From NCBI RefSeq assembly GCF_039543385.1, contig NZ_BAABJQ010000011.1, forward strand, positions 204,476-268,475: 64,000 nt of DNA, written 5' to 3'. The notes beneath the pieces were generated by a model that did not search any database, was not told where the DNA came from, and saw only the letters and a list, made by a program, of their open reading frames with translations. The position numbers and the translations under genes are program-made. Positions 7,804 to 15,832 of this stretch are shown here, in pieces. Source of the stretch: Rugosimonospora acidiphila. GTDB taxonomy: Bacteria > Actinomycetota > Actinomycetes > Mycobacteriales > Micromonosporaceae. The number at the start of each line of letters is the position of its first letter. Position 1 is the first letter of the stretch.

Positions 7804-8781
7804 CTACTTGCGGGGGGCCAGGCCGGCGGCGCGGTAGATGTCGTCGATGACGCGCATGTTCGCGACCCCGTCGCGGGCCGAGGTCGGCACCGGGGCGTCT
7901 TCGCGCACCGCCGAGACGAAGGCGCGCAGCTGGTGCGTGTACGTCGACTCGCCGGCCACCCGTTCCCGATGGGTACGTCCGCCGGAGTGCCAGGTCAACC
8001 GGTGGTACATGCCGGGCATCAGGTAGTTGAACACGCGCAGCCAGCCCGCGTCGCCGGTGACTCGCAGGGACAGCCCGAGCAGGTGCCGGGACCACAGGCT
8101 GGCGATCAGCTCGCCGGTCGCGCCATCGGGAAAGTCGAGCCGGGCGGTCATCGCCCGGTCGACGCCGGGGGAGCGCAGGGTGGCGCGCGCCGAACTGACC
8201 TTGGGCTCGCCGCCGATCAGGCGCAGCGCGTTGACCGCGTAGCAGCCCGCGTCCATCATGGCGCCGCCGGCCAGATCCAGCCGGTACCGGATGTCGGAGA
8301 ACCGGGGCAGCGGGAAGCACATCGTGGCGCGCACGTGCCGCACCGCGCCGATGGCGCCCTCGTCGATCAGCCCGCGCACCCGGGCCATCACCGGGTGGTA
8401 CCGGTAGTGGAACGCCTCCATCACCACGAGGCCGGCCGCGTCCGCCGCGTCGGCCACCTCGCGCGCCTGGTCCTCGTTGGAGGTCAGCGGCTTCTCGCAC
8501 AGCACGTGCTTGCCCGCCGCGAGCGCGGCGAGCGTCCACCGGGCGTGCAGCCCGTTGGGGGTCGGGATGTAGACCGCGTCCAATTCGGGGTCCGCGAGCA
8601 GTTGGTCGTAGTCCGGATGAACGCGGGGGATCGAGTGCCGGGCGGCGAACGCCCGGGCGCGCTCGGGATCCCGGGCGGCGACGGCGGCCACCATCGCGTC
8701 GGGCACCGCCCGGGCCGGTTTGATCAGTGCCGCCGGGGCGATCCGGGCCGCGCCCAGCACACCGAACCGTAGAGTCGTCAC
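7804..8781 (-). CDS. Gfo/Idh/MocA family oxidoreductase
   Basis: 325 residues. The N-terminal Rossmann domain begins LRFGVLGAARIAPAAL and carries the family's CEKPLTSN (EKP) catalytic-region motif near residue 95. The C-terminal alpha/beta domain has GGAMMDAGCYAVNALRLIGG, where Asp and a Tyr/His position contribute to NAD(P)-dependent oxidation of sugars or cyclitols. The GTG start has no Shine-Dalgarno but TAGATT lies 6 nt upstream. It stands alone, divergent from the small ORF and winged-helix gene to the right. The substrate cannot be read; a sugar link to the nearby mannosidase is only a possibility. Confidence 0.87.
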   Translation of the reverse strand: MTTLRFGVLGAARIAPAALIKPARAVPDAMVAAVAARDPERARAFAARHSIPRVHPDYDQLLADPELDAVYIPTPNGLHARWTLAALAAGKHVLCEKPLTSNEDQAREVADAADAAGLVVMEAFHYRYHPVMARVRGLIDEGAIGAVRHVRATMCFPLPRFSDIRYRLDLAGGAMMDAGCYAVNALRLIGGEPKVSSARATLRSPGVDRAMTARLDFPDGATGELIASLWSRHLLGLSLRVTGDAGWLRVFNYLMPGMYHRLTWHSGGRTHRERVAGESTYTHQLRAFVSAVREDAPVPTSARDGVANMRVIDDIYRAAGLAPRK

Positions 8782-8787
8782 GCCGGA

Positions 8788-8793
8788 AATCTA
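8788..8793 (-). promoter_or_regulatory. Leaderless -10 hexamer TAGATT for the Gfo/Idh gene
   Basis: Minus-strand TAGATT, 6 nt, then the GTG at 8781; no ribosome-binding site fits between. Confidence 0.55.
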
Positions 8794-8882
8794 CCGCCGT
8801 CAGGCCGGCACCCGGTGCGCGCCTCGCGTGAACTCGGACCGCCGATCGCGAATAAACCTACTATTCCGATGGGTTTTGCTGG

Positions 8883-8888
8883 TACGAT
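8883..8888 (+). promoter_or_regulatory. Extended -10 TGGTACGAT upstream of a small ORF
   Basis: TACGAT with a TG-type extension sits at the end of an AT-rich stretch (8851-8880) and exactly 6 nt before the ATG at 8895. It predicts a transcript starting at that ATG. Confidence 0.45.
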
Positions 8889-8894
8889 GGGGCC

Positions 8895-8987
8895 ATGAGC
8901 TCGGCGCTGCTGGATCCAATGTGGATTTCCCGTCGCGGGCAGCACTTCGACGGCGCCTGTCCGGTCCGGGCCTCTCGCACTCCCTGA
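8895..8987 (+). CDS. Possible leaderless small ORF, 30 residues
   Basis: ATG to TGA encodes MSSALLDPMWISRRGQHFDG followed by ten more residues, including one Cys. Support is the -10-like TACGAT 6 nt before the ATG and the lack of any other gene in this 348-bp gap. It could be a regulatory leader peptide for the winged-helix gene that starts 142 bp downstream, a small protein, or chance. I do not recognise the family. The rest of the gap (8988-9129) shows nothing beyond GC-rich spacer. Confidence 0.35.
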   Translation: MSSALLDPMWISRRGQHFDGACPVRASRTP

Positions 8988-9129
8988 CCGCCCGCCCTTC
9001 GTAGCTGCCCCTTTCCCTGGCCGCCCAGTCCCGTGGCCGTTCGGCCTCGTGAGGCCACCTGCCCCGGTGGCCGCCGGCCGGCTCGGGCTGCCGGCCCGGC
9101 CGGCGCCCTTGGCACCGTTGGAGTTCATC

Positions 9130-9999
9130 GTGTTGGCAACCGTCCCATCCCCGTTGAGCATCACCGTCCACCCGCGCCCGCGCCGCGCGCTGACCGCCGC
9201 CCGCCATGGTGCGTGGGGCCCCGGCGGCGCGGCTGCCGGCGAGCCCGATGCGCGCCGCGCGCCGGATTCCGCGCCGGATGAGTCGGCGGCACCGGCCGCC
9301 TCGATAGCGGTCACCGTGCGGATCGACCTGCCCGGCGGGTCGATACCGCCGGAGGTGGCAGGGTTCATCGAGAGCCTGCGCGGGCTCGCCGGCTCGGCCG
9401 CCGTGACCCTCGCGCCGACCGGCGCACGCAACGAGGCGCGGACCGGCGCACCCAACCAGGCGCGGACCGGCGCCGTCAACGAGGCGCCGGCCGGCGCGTC
9501 AATTGCGGCGGCGTCCGGCGCCGCGCCCGCCGCCGTCGCTCTCCTGTCAACCGGCGCCCCCTCGGTCGCCACGGCGCCCGGGGGTCCGGCCGATGCCGCC
9601 GACCCCGCCAACCCGATCGGTGCCGTCGCTACCGCCGGCGCGGTGGGGGCCAGCGCGACCGGGAGCGCCGTCGCGCCCGGTCCCTCCCTGCACGTCCACC
9701 TCGACTCTCGGATGGTGCTGCGCGCCGGCGCGCCGATCCGGCTGACCCGCCGCGAGTACGACCTGCTGGCCTTTCTGTGCCGGCACCCGCGCCGGGTGTT
9801 CAGCCGCTCCCAACTGCTGAGCCAGGTCTGGGGGTACGAACTGGTCAGCGGCCAGCGCACCGTGGACGTGCACGTGCGCCGGCTGAGGATGAAGCTGGGC
9901 GAGCCGGGGCCGGTCATCTCGACCGTGCGGGGCGTCGGGTACCGGCTGGACGACGCCGGCCAGGTGGCGGTGCTGGACGGTGCGCCCGCCCGTACTTGA
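9130..9999 (+). CDS. Orphan winged-helix transcriptional regulator (OmpR/PhoB-type DNA-binding domain)
   Basis: 289 residues from the GTG at 9130 (GGAG 6 nt upstream), matching actinomycete relatives that begin near TVHPRPRRALTA. The C-terminal 95 residues are a Trans_reg_C winged helix: LTRREYDLLAFLCRHP, FSRSQLLSQVWGYE and RTVDVHVRRLRMKLG, ending STVRGVGYRL. There is no receiver domain. The N-terminal part has a short conserved VTVRIDLPGGSIPPEV segment, then a long Ala/Gly/Pro-rich linker containing an 8-residue tandem repeat. With no phospho-acceptor, its input signal is unknown. The stop codon lies inside the -35 box of the mannosidase gene. Confidence 0.85.
   Translation: MLATVPSPLSITVHPRPRRALTAARHGAWGPGGAAAGEPDARRAPDSAPDESAAPAASIAVTVRIDLPGGSIPPEVAGFIESLRGLAGSAAVTLAPTGARNEARTGAPNQARTGAVNEAPAGASIAAASGAAPAAVALLSTGAPSVATAPGGPADAADPANPIGAVATAGAVGASATGSAVAPGPSLHVHLDSRMVLRAGAPIRLTRREYDLLAFLCRHPRRVFSRSQLLSQVWGYELVSGQRTVDVHVRRLRMKLGEPGPVISTVRGVGYRLDDAGQVAVLDGAPART
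9418..9489 (+). repeat. Three 24-bp in-frame repeats in the regulator's linker
   Basis: Units 9418-9441, 9442-9465 and 9466-9489 encode TGARNEAR, TGAPNQAR and TGAVNEAP. They lie in the disordered linker before the DNA-binding domain. Confidence 0.9.
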
Positions 10000-10024
10000 C
10001 ACCATCGATCACCTCCACTATTTA
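9996..10024 (+). promoter_or_regulatory. Promoter of the GH92 mannosidase gene
   Basis: A consensus -35 TTGACA (9996-10001), a 17-nt spacer and TATTTA (10019-10024) in an AT-rich stretch. The predicted start near 10031 gives a leader of about 100 nt containing both operators. The -35 includes the upstream regulator's TGA. Confidence 0.65.
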
Positions 10025-10043
10025 TATGTCGATACAGATCGAT

Positions 10044-10055
10044 GTCAACGTTGTC
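10044..10055. promoter_or_regulatory. Operator 1 of the GH92 gene (LacI-type palindrome)
   Basis: GTCAACGTTGTC is a palindrome but for one position pair and shares the AACGTT core with operator 2. It lies just downstream of the predicted transcription start. Confidence 0.6.
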
Positions 10056-10094
10056 TCCCACAGCGACGAACCGGGGGAGCTTCGGTCGGTTCGA

Positions 10095-10106
10095 GACAAC
10101 GTTGTC
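10095..10106. promoter_or_regulatory. Operator 2 of the GH92 gene (LacI-type palindrome)
   Basis: GACAACGTTGTC is a perfect 12-bp palindrome whose centre is 51 bp, about five helical turns, from that of operator 1. It looks like a LacI-family site with a central CG. No LacI-family gene lies in this window. Confidence 0.65.
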
Positions 10107-10132
10107 AACGGTCGCTCCCTGAGGAGGTCGAC

Positions 10133-13100
10133 ATGTCCCGAAGCCCGACCCGTGCCCTGCTCAGTGCCCTGTCCACCGGTCTGCTCGTGGTCGCCGGGCT
10201 GGCCGCCACCGGCACCGCGGCACACGCCGCCACGCTCAACCTCACCCAGTACGTCAACCCGTTCATCGGTACCGACGACAGCAACGCCCCGAACCCAGTA
10301 CCGGGCGGCGCCGGCGGCAGCACCTACCCCGGTGCCGAGGTGCCCTTCGGCATGGTGCAGTTCAGCCCGGACACCCCGACCGCGTCCCCGTCGGGCTACC
10401 GGTTCGCGGACACCAGCATCGAGGACTTCAGCCTGACGCACTTCGACGGTGCCGGCTGCCCCAACAACGAGGACCTGAACCTGCTGCCCATCACCGGCGG
10501 CATCGGCACCTCGCCCGGCACCGGGTGGACCAGCTACGCGTCCGGGTACACCAAGGCCAACGAGTCCGCCGCGCCGGGCTACTACAAGAACCGGCTGGAC
10601 AAGTACTCGACGACGGTCGAGCTCGCGGCCACCACGCGCACCGGGGTGGCCCGGCTGACCTACCCCGCCACCACCAGCGCGACGCTGCTCATCAACACCA
10701 GTCGCAGCGCCACCGGCAGCCGCAGCGGCTCGGTGACGATCAGCGGCTCGACGGTCACCGGCAACACCACGGCGGGCGGGTTCTGCGGCTCGTCCAAGAC
10801 GTACCCGATCTACTTCGCCATCCAGTTCGACCGGGCGCCCGCCGCGCACGGCACCTGGAGCGGCGGTACCGTCTCGGCCGGCTCCGGGTCGACCAGCGGC
10901 ACCAACACCGGCGCGTACGTCACCTTCGACACCACCGGCAACTCGACCGTGCAGGCCACCATCGCGCTGTCCTACGTGAGCGTGGCCGGGGCGCAGGCCA
11001 ACCTCGCCGCCGAGCAGGCGCCGTTCGACACCGTACGGGCCAACGCGAACACCACCTGGAACACCATGCTCAACCGGGTCCAGGTCTCCGGCGGCGCGAC
11101 CGCCGACCTGCAGAAGTTCTACACGGCGCTGTACCACGTGTTCCAGAGCCCGAACGTGGCCAGCGATGTGAACGGCCAGTACTCCGGCTTCGACCACACC
11201 ACCCACACCGCCAGCGGCATGACCGTCTACCAGAACTACTCCGGCTGGGACATCTACCGTTCCTGGTCGGCGCTGGTCGCGTTCGTGGCGCCCGACGTGA
11301 TGACCGATGTGGTGAAGTCCATGGTGCTCGACGGCCAGCAGGGCGGCCTGCTGCCCAAGTGGTCGCAGGAGAACGCCGAGGACTTCGTCATGACCGGCGA
11401 TCCCGGACCGATCATCGTGGACAGCGCGTACCAGTTCGGGGTGCGCAACTTCGACACCGCCACCGCACTGTCCCTGATGGACAAGTCCAGCAACGGCGGC
11501 ACCACGCAGGGCAGCTCGATGCGGGGACGGGAGAGCGAGTACCTGTCCAAGCACTACATCGGCGAGGACCCCTCGGACTCCCTGGAATACTCCGCGTCCG
11601 ACTTCGCCATCGCCCAGTTCGCCAAGGCGCTGGGCAACACCAGCCTCTACAACACCTACTCGACCCGGGCGCAGTACTGGCAGAACACCTTCAACCCGGA
11701 CTCCTCCTACGTCAGCCCGCACAACAGTGACGGCTCCTGGGCGTGGCCGGTCAACCCGGCCAGCAACAGCGGGTACACCGAGGGCAACCCGGCCCAGTAC
11801 ACCTGGATGGTCACCTACGACTTCTCCGGCCTGATCAACCTGATGGGCGGCGCGCCCACCGCCGTCCAGCGGCTCAACCAGCACTTCACCCAGGTCAACG
11901 GCGGCCTCACCACGCCGTACTTCTACATCGGCAACGAACCCGAGCACGGGGTGCCGTGGGCGTACAACTTCGCCGGTGACCCGGCCGGCACCGCCGACGC
12001 GGTACACAAGGTGATGAGCCAGGGCTTCAACACCGCGGCCGGCGGGCTGCCCGGCAACGACGACCTGGGCGCCACCTCGGCCTGGTACGTGTGGGCCGCG
12101 ATGGGCATGTACCCGGCCACCCCGGGCGCGGACACCCTCGCGCTGCACGGGCCGTCGTTCCCGTCCATCCTGATCCAGCGCGCGAGCGGCAACGTGACGA
12201 TCACGGCCAGCGGCTCCGGTTCGTACGTGCAGTCGCTGTCGGTCAACGGTGCGGGTACCACGCACAACTACGTGCGCTACCCGGACCTGGCGGCCGGTGG
12301 CACCCTGTCGTACACGATGGGCGCCTCGCCGAGTTCGTGGGGCACCGGCGCCTCCGACGTGCCGCCCTCGTTCCCCGACGGGGCCGCGCAGCCACCGGCC
12401 GCGCCGAACCTGGGCACGAACCTGGCGCTGGGCCGGCCGACCACCGCCTCGACGGCGTGCGCGTCGACCGAGGGCAGCGCCAACGCGGTGGACGGATCCC
12501 TGGCCAACAACAGCAAGTGGTGCTCCACGACGGCGAACGCGTCGCTGACCGTCGATTTGGGCTCGGCGCGGACCGTCGGCTCGTTCGTGGTCAAGCACGC
12601 CGGCCTCGGTGGCGAGTCGACCGGCTGGAACACCGGCGCGTACACGATCGCCACCAGTACCGACAACAGCACCTGGAGCACGGCCGTCACGGTGACCGGA
12701 TCCCGCGCCAGCCGCACCTACAACCCGATCGCCGCCCGGTCGGCCCGGTACGTGCGGCTGACCACCACCACCCCCACCAACAACGGCAACAACGCCGCCC
12801 GCATCTACGAGCTGGAGGTGTACGCCTCGGGCGGTGGCACCGGCACCGGCGGTGGCACCGGGACCGGTCCGATCACCGGCCTGGCCGGCAAGTGCGTCGA
12901 CGTGGCCAACAGCGGGACGACCGACGGCACGCACGTCCAGCTCTACGACTGCAACAACACCGGTGCGCAGACCTGGACGGTCAATTCCAACGGCAGCCTG
13001 TCCGCGCTGGGCAAGTGCATGGACGTGACCAGCAGCGGCACGGCCAACGGCACGCTGGTCCAGCTCTACACCTGCAACAACACCGGCGCGCAGGTCTGGT

Positions 13101-13243
13101 CGCCGCAGTCAGGCGGGACGCTGCTGAACCCGAACTCGGGCCGCTGCCTGGACGTGCCCGGCGGCAACACGGCCAACGGCACGCAGCTGGAAATCTGGGA
13201 CTGCTCGAGCGCCACGAACCAGCAGTGGCACCTGCCGTCCTGA
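10133..13243 (+). CDS. Secreted GH92 alpha-mannosidase with F5/8 type C and ricin-type lectin modules
   Basis: 1036 residues from the ATG at 10133 (GAGGAGG upstream). Residues 1-32 form a signal peptide cleaved near AHA/ATL. The GH92 catalytic region spans about 38-745: it opens with YVNPFIGTDD, and carries SGWDIYRSWSAL, NEPEHGVPWAYNF (near 600) and GNDDLGATSAWYVWAAMGMY (near 641), family blocks lining the calcium-dependent exo-mannosidase site. A discoidin-like CBM32 domain covers about 762-898. After a GGGTGTG linker, a CBM13/ricin-B domain with repeated Q-x-W motifs runs to the end. It likely trims alpha-linked mannose from external glycans. Expression is probably repressed through the two upstream palindromes. 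Confidence 0.93.
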   Translation: MSRSPTRALLSALSTGLLVVAGLAATGTAAHAATLNLTQYVNPFIGTDDSNAPNPVPGGAGGSTYPGAEVPFGMVQFSPDTPTASPSGYRFADTSIEDFSLTHFDGAGCPNNEDLNLLPITGGIGTSPGTGWTSYASGYTKANESAAPGYYKNRLDKYSTTVELAATTRTGVARLTYPATTSATLLINTSRSATGSRSGSVTISGSTVTGNTTAGGFCGSSKTYPIYFAIQFDRAPAAHGTWSGGTVSAGSGSTSGTNTGAYVTFDTTGNSTVQATIALSYVSVAGAQANLAAEQAPFDTVRANANTTWNTMLNRVQVSGGATADLQKFYTALYHVFQSPNVASDVNGQYSGFDHTTHTASGMTVYQNYSGWDIYRSWSALVAFVAPDVMTDVVKSMVLDGQQGGLLPKWSQENAEDFVMTGDPGPIIVDSAYQFGVRNFDTATALSLMDKSSNGGTTQGSSMRGRESEYLSKHYIGEDPSDSLEYSASDFAIAQFAKALGNTSLYNTYSTRAQYWQNTFNPDSSYVSPHNSDGSWAWPVNPASNSGYTEGNPAQYTWMVTYDFSGLINLMGGAPTAVQRLNQHFTQVNGGLTTPYFYIGNEPEHGVPWAYNFAGDPAGTADAVHKVMSQGFNTAAGGLPGNDDLGATSAWYVWAAMGMYPATPGADTLALHGPSFPSILIQRASGNVTITASGSGSYVQSLSVNGAGTTHNYVRYPDLAAGGTLSYTMGASPSSWGTGASDVPPSFPDGAAQPPAAPNLGTNLALGRPTTASTACASTEGSANAVDGSLANNSKWCSTTANASLTVDLGSARTVGSFVVKHAGLGGESTGWNTGAYTIATSTDNSTWSTAVTVTGSRASRTYNPIAARSARYVRLTTTTPTNNGNNAARIYELEVYASGGGTGTGGGTGTGPITGLAGKCVDVANSGTTDGTHVQLYDCNNTGAQTWTVNSNGSLSALGKCMDVTSSGTANGTLVQLYTCNNTGAQVWSPQSGGTLLNPNSGRCLDVPGGNTANGTQLEIWDCSSATNQQWHLPS

Positions 13244-13251
13244 CCCGATGA

Positions 13252-13288
13252 ACCGGCCGGGGCGCCGCGCCACGGCGCCCCGGCCGGT
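13252..13288. terminator. Bidirectional hairpin terminator
   Basis: Perfect 16-bp arms around a 5-nt loop, between the convergent GH92 and DUF5709 genes. No T-run, as is usual in actinomycetes. Confidence 0.8.
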
Positions 13289-13313
13289 AGAACTGTCAGC
13301 CACCGGCTGGGCG

Positions 13314-13841
13314 CTACGTCACCTGGTCGTCCCGGAACTGGTGCATCGCGGCCTCCTCGGCGGCGGCGCCACCGCCCGCGGCGCCCGCGTCGTAGCCGAT
13401 CTGGTCGCTCTCGGTGTCGTTGTATCCGCCCTCGTCCGGCTGGACGATGCGGCCCACCCGGCCCTCCTGGAGCGGGTCCAGCCCCGGCCGGTCGTACATC
13501 GACACCTGCGATCCCGTCTGCGGGTCCGGTGATTCCGCGTCGCTGTCCTGGAAGTGGGTGGTGGGCAGCCCGGCCTCGGTCACCTCGGGCTCCTCCCGGG
13601 CCAGCCGGGACTCCAGGTCCTGCCCGGCGAGCTGTTCGTCGGGGGTGAGGCCGAACTCGTCCAGGGCCATCGGGCCGTCCTCGCGGTCGCCGGGCAGCGC
13701 CATCGAATCCTCGCCCTCGGCGATGCGCCCCGAGCGCGAGTCGACCTCGTCGTAGGCGGTCGAGTCGTCGTCGGCGACCTCGGGGATGCCGTCCGCGGCG
13801 GGGTCGACGAGCTTGCGAGGGTAGGTGTCGTCGGTACGCAT
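13314..13841 (-). CDS. DUF5709-type acidic protein
   Basis: 175 residues from the ATG at 13841. A TTG at 13874, overlapping the MgtC-family stop by 4 bp, would add 11 residues and cannot be excluded. The protein is very acidic and low in hydrophobics. Its central block FGLTPDEQLAGQDLESRLAR followed by EEPEV is the feature by which I place it in DUF5709, an actinobacterial family of unknown function. There is no signal peptide or membrane segment. It is probably the last gene of the leftward topoisomerase-MgtC-DUF5709 unit. Confidence 0.7.
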   Translation of the reverse strand: MRTDDTYPRKLVDPAADGIPEVADDDSTAYDEVDSRSGRIAEGEDSMALPGDREDGPMALDEFGLTPDEQLAGQDLESRLAREEPEVTEAGLPTTHFQDSDAESPDPQTGSQVSMYDRPGLDPLQEGRVGRIVQPDEGGYNDTESDQIGYDAGAAGGGAAAEEAAMHQFRDDQVT

Positions 13842-13870
13842 GTCCGGTTGGGTACCCGGGGGCGGGCCGG

Positions 13871-14602
13871 TCAACCCCCCCGGCCGCGATCATCACCGCC
13901 GCGGTCGGTGGTTTCGGGATTGCCGGGATTCTCGCCGCCCTGTCGGTCGCCGCTCTCTCCGCCGCCGCTGCCCTGTCCGCCGCTGCCCTGCCCGTCGCCG
14001 CCCGGATCCTGTGCGGGCTTGGCCTTCGTCGGCCCCGGCCCTCGGTCGGACGCCGGGTCCACGCCCTCCTTGACCGGCAGGCCCCGATACTCCAGGTCGT
14101 CGTCGAACCGGTCCGCCCAGCGGCGCGCGTCGAGGATTTTCAGCCCGGGTATCCGGCCGAATTCGAGCACCAGCAGCAGCAGGGCGCAGCCGACCGTGGC
14201 GGCGACCAGGAAGCCCTCGCCGCACGCGGAGCCGATCGTCGCGGTCGCGAAGATCGCCGCGGCCGTGGTGATGCCGCGCAGCACGTCGCCTTCCTGGGTG
14301 GCCACCCGGAACACCAGGCCGCCGCCGATGAACCCGACACCGGTGACGGCACCCACCAGGGCGTTGGGGCTGCCGTGCCCGGCCAGCACGCCCACCAGCG
14401 CGGTACCGACCCCGATGAGCGCGAAGGTGCGCTCACCGGCCGGTGAGCCGCGTAGCTCCCGTTCGTACCCGAGTGCGTAGCTCAGCACGAACGCGACCAG
14501 CAGCCGGACCACCACCTCCAGCGGGCGTTCCCGCGGGGACTCGCCGTCGACGGCCAGCGTGGTCAGCCCGGGCGCGCTGAGCAGCAGCCCGGTCCCGGTC
14601 AA
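13871..14602 (-). CDS. MgtC/SapB-family membrane protein
   Basis: 243 residues. The start chosen is the TTG at 14602, which overlaps the topoisomerase stop (TTGA) and has GGAG 8 nt upstream; no ATG is available in the right place. Four to five membrane segments span about 28-155. Family blocks are LLVAFVLSYALGYERELRG, AGERTFALIGVGTALVGV and VTGVGFIGGGLVFR. The C-terminal 70 residues are a Gly/Asp/Pro-rich hydrophilic tail with repeated GQGSGG units, not part of the MgtC domain. MgtC proteins are tied to magnesium limitation and ATP-synthase inhibition in other bacteria; that role is not shown here. Confidence 0.82.
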   Translation of the reverse strand: MTGTGLLLSAPGLTTLAVDGESPRERPLEVVVRLLVAFVLSYALGYERELRGSPAGERTFALIGVGTALVGVLAGHGSPNALVGAVTGVGFIGGGLVFRVATQEGDVLRGITTAAAIFATATIGSACGEGFLVAATVGCALLLLVLEFGRIPGLKILDARRWADRFDDDLEYRGLPVKEGVDPASDRGPGPTKAKPAQDPGGDGQGSGGQGSGGGESGDRQGGENPGNPETTDRGGDDRGRGG

Positions 14603-15750
14603 CGCGACCGCTCCGGGGCGGAGCGGCCCGAGGCGGTGCGCCGGCCGCGCCGGGCCGCCGCCGTCGCCCCGGCCGAACGGGAGGCCCCCGTCGCGCCGGC
14701 CGAACGGGAGGCTGCCGCCGCTCCGGCCGAACGGGAGGCTGCCGCCGCTCCGGGCATGCGGGTCGCGGCACCGCTCAACAGGTCGAGCACCGCCGACTCG
14801 GCCGCCGGGCCGGTCCGGCGGCTCCGCGACGGTTCGATGGTGGTTCCCCGGTGGAACAGGTCCACCACGCGCGGGTCGACGTACGACGCGCGGAGCACGG
14901 CCGGGGTGTTGCCCAGCTCCGCGGACACCTCCCGCATCACCCGGGCCACCGTCCGGCGCGCCCCGGTCGGCGAGGAGGGCAGCCCGAGCCGGGCCAGGGC
15001 GGACGCGGCCAGCACCGTCGCGTGCCAGGTACGCAGATCCTTGGCGGTCATCTCGCCGCCGCTGGCGGCGCGCAGGTACTCGTTGACGTCGCCGCTGCGG
15101 ATCTCGGCCCACCTGCTGCCGCTGCGGTACGCCAGCAGCCGCTGGTTGCGCTGCCGGTAGCGGCGCAGCGCCCGGATGGTCGCCGAGACCCGGGGGTCGG
15201 TGATGGTGATCTCGCGAGGGATCCCGCCCTTGGCCCGGTACCGGAAGTGCGCGGTGTCCCCGTTGAGGGTGACGTGCCCTGCCTCCAGCGTGGCCACGCC
15301 GTACGTGGCGTCCTCACCGTCGGCGTACTCGTCCCCGCCGACCCGGAACAGGCCGAGGTCGATCAGCCGGGCGGCCAGCGCCAGCGCCCGGCGCCGGGTC
15401 AGCTCCCGGTCGGCGAGGTCGGCGCGGACCCGCCGGCGCAGCCGGGGCAGCCGGGCGGCCACCGCCAGCACCCGATCGAACTTGCGCCGGTCCCGGCGCA
15501 GCCGCCAGTGCGGGTGGTACAGGTACTGGCGCCGGCCCGCCGCGTCGGTGCCCACCGCCTGGATGTGCCCCGCCGGATCGGGACAGATCCAGACATCGCG
15601 CCACGCGGGCGGGATAACCAGGGCACGACACCGGTCCAGCTCCGCGGGGTCGGTCAGCGGTCGATCGTGCTGATCGACGTAGCTGAAGCCGGATCCGCGC
15701 CGGCGGCGGCGGTAGCCGGGGCCATCCGGTGCGCTGCGTCGCAGGCGCAT
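14599..15750 (-). CDS. DNA topoisomerase IB (eukaryotic/poxvirus-like type I)
   Basis: 383 residues from the ATG at 15750. The N-terminal beta domain has the GSGFSYVDQHDRPLTDPAEL motif and the conserved IPPAWRDVWICPDPAGHIQA. The catalytic domain contains LIDLGLFRVGGDEYADG with the first Arg region, TLNGDTAHFRYRAKGG (Lys/Arg), MTAKDLRTWHATV with the His, and GNTPAVLRASYVDPRVVDLF with the nucleophilic Tyr. It relaxes supercoils via a 3'-phosphotyrosine bond. After about residue 325 comes an Ala/Ser/Arg-rich tail containing a 9-residue repeat, unusual for the family and possibly a non-specific DNA-binding extension. Confidence 0.9.
   Translation of the reverse strand: MRLRRSAPDGPGYRRRRRGSGFSYVDQHDRPLTDPAELDRCRALVIPPAWRDVWICPDPAGHIQAVGTDAAGRRQYLYHPHWRLRRDRRKFDRVLAVAARLPRLRRRVRADLADRELTRRRALALAARLIDLGLFRVGGDEYADGEDATYGVATLEAGHVTLNGDTAHFRYRAKGGIPREITITDPRVSATIRALRRYRQRNQRLLAYRSGSRWAEIRSGDVNEYLRAASGGEMTAKDLRTWHATVLAASALARLGLPSSPTGARRTVARVMREVSAELGNTPAVLRASYVDPRVVDLFHRGTTIEPSRSRRTGPAAESAVLDLLSGAATRMPGAAAASRSAGAAAASRSAGATGASRSAGATAAARRGRRTASGRSAPERSR
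14669..14749 (-). repeat. Three 27-bp in-frame repeats in the topoisomerase IB tail
   Basis: Units 14669-14695, 14696-14722 and 14723-14749; the last two are identical. Each encodes a nine-residue Ala-Ser-Arg-Ser-Ala-Gly type unit. Confidence 0.92.
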
Positions 15751-15760
15751 GGCGCGAGCA

Positions 15761-15795
15761 GTACCCGAGGATTTCAGCCTCGAATCATCGGGTAC
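15761..15795. promoter_or_regulatory. Inverted repeat between topoisomerase IB and SDR genes
   Basis: Arms GTACCCGAGGATT and AATCATCGGGTAC (13 bp, one mismatch) around a 9-nt loop. It lies in the 82-bp divergent gap, where both promoters must be, so it may be a shared operator. Confidence 0.6.
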
Positions 15796-15832
15796 TGGGT
15801 ACGCGCAGGGCATTCGAGGTGAAGGAGCGGAC

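Noticed and set aside
10022..12934. Very long open frame antisense to the GH92 gene
   Set aside because: It mirrors a clear multi-domain glycosidase; high GC at third positions opens antisense frames. No motif or ribosome-binding site.
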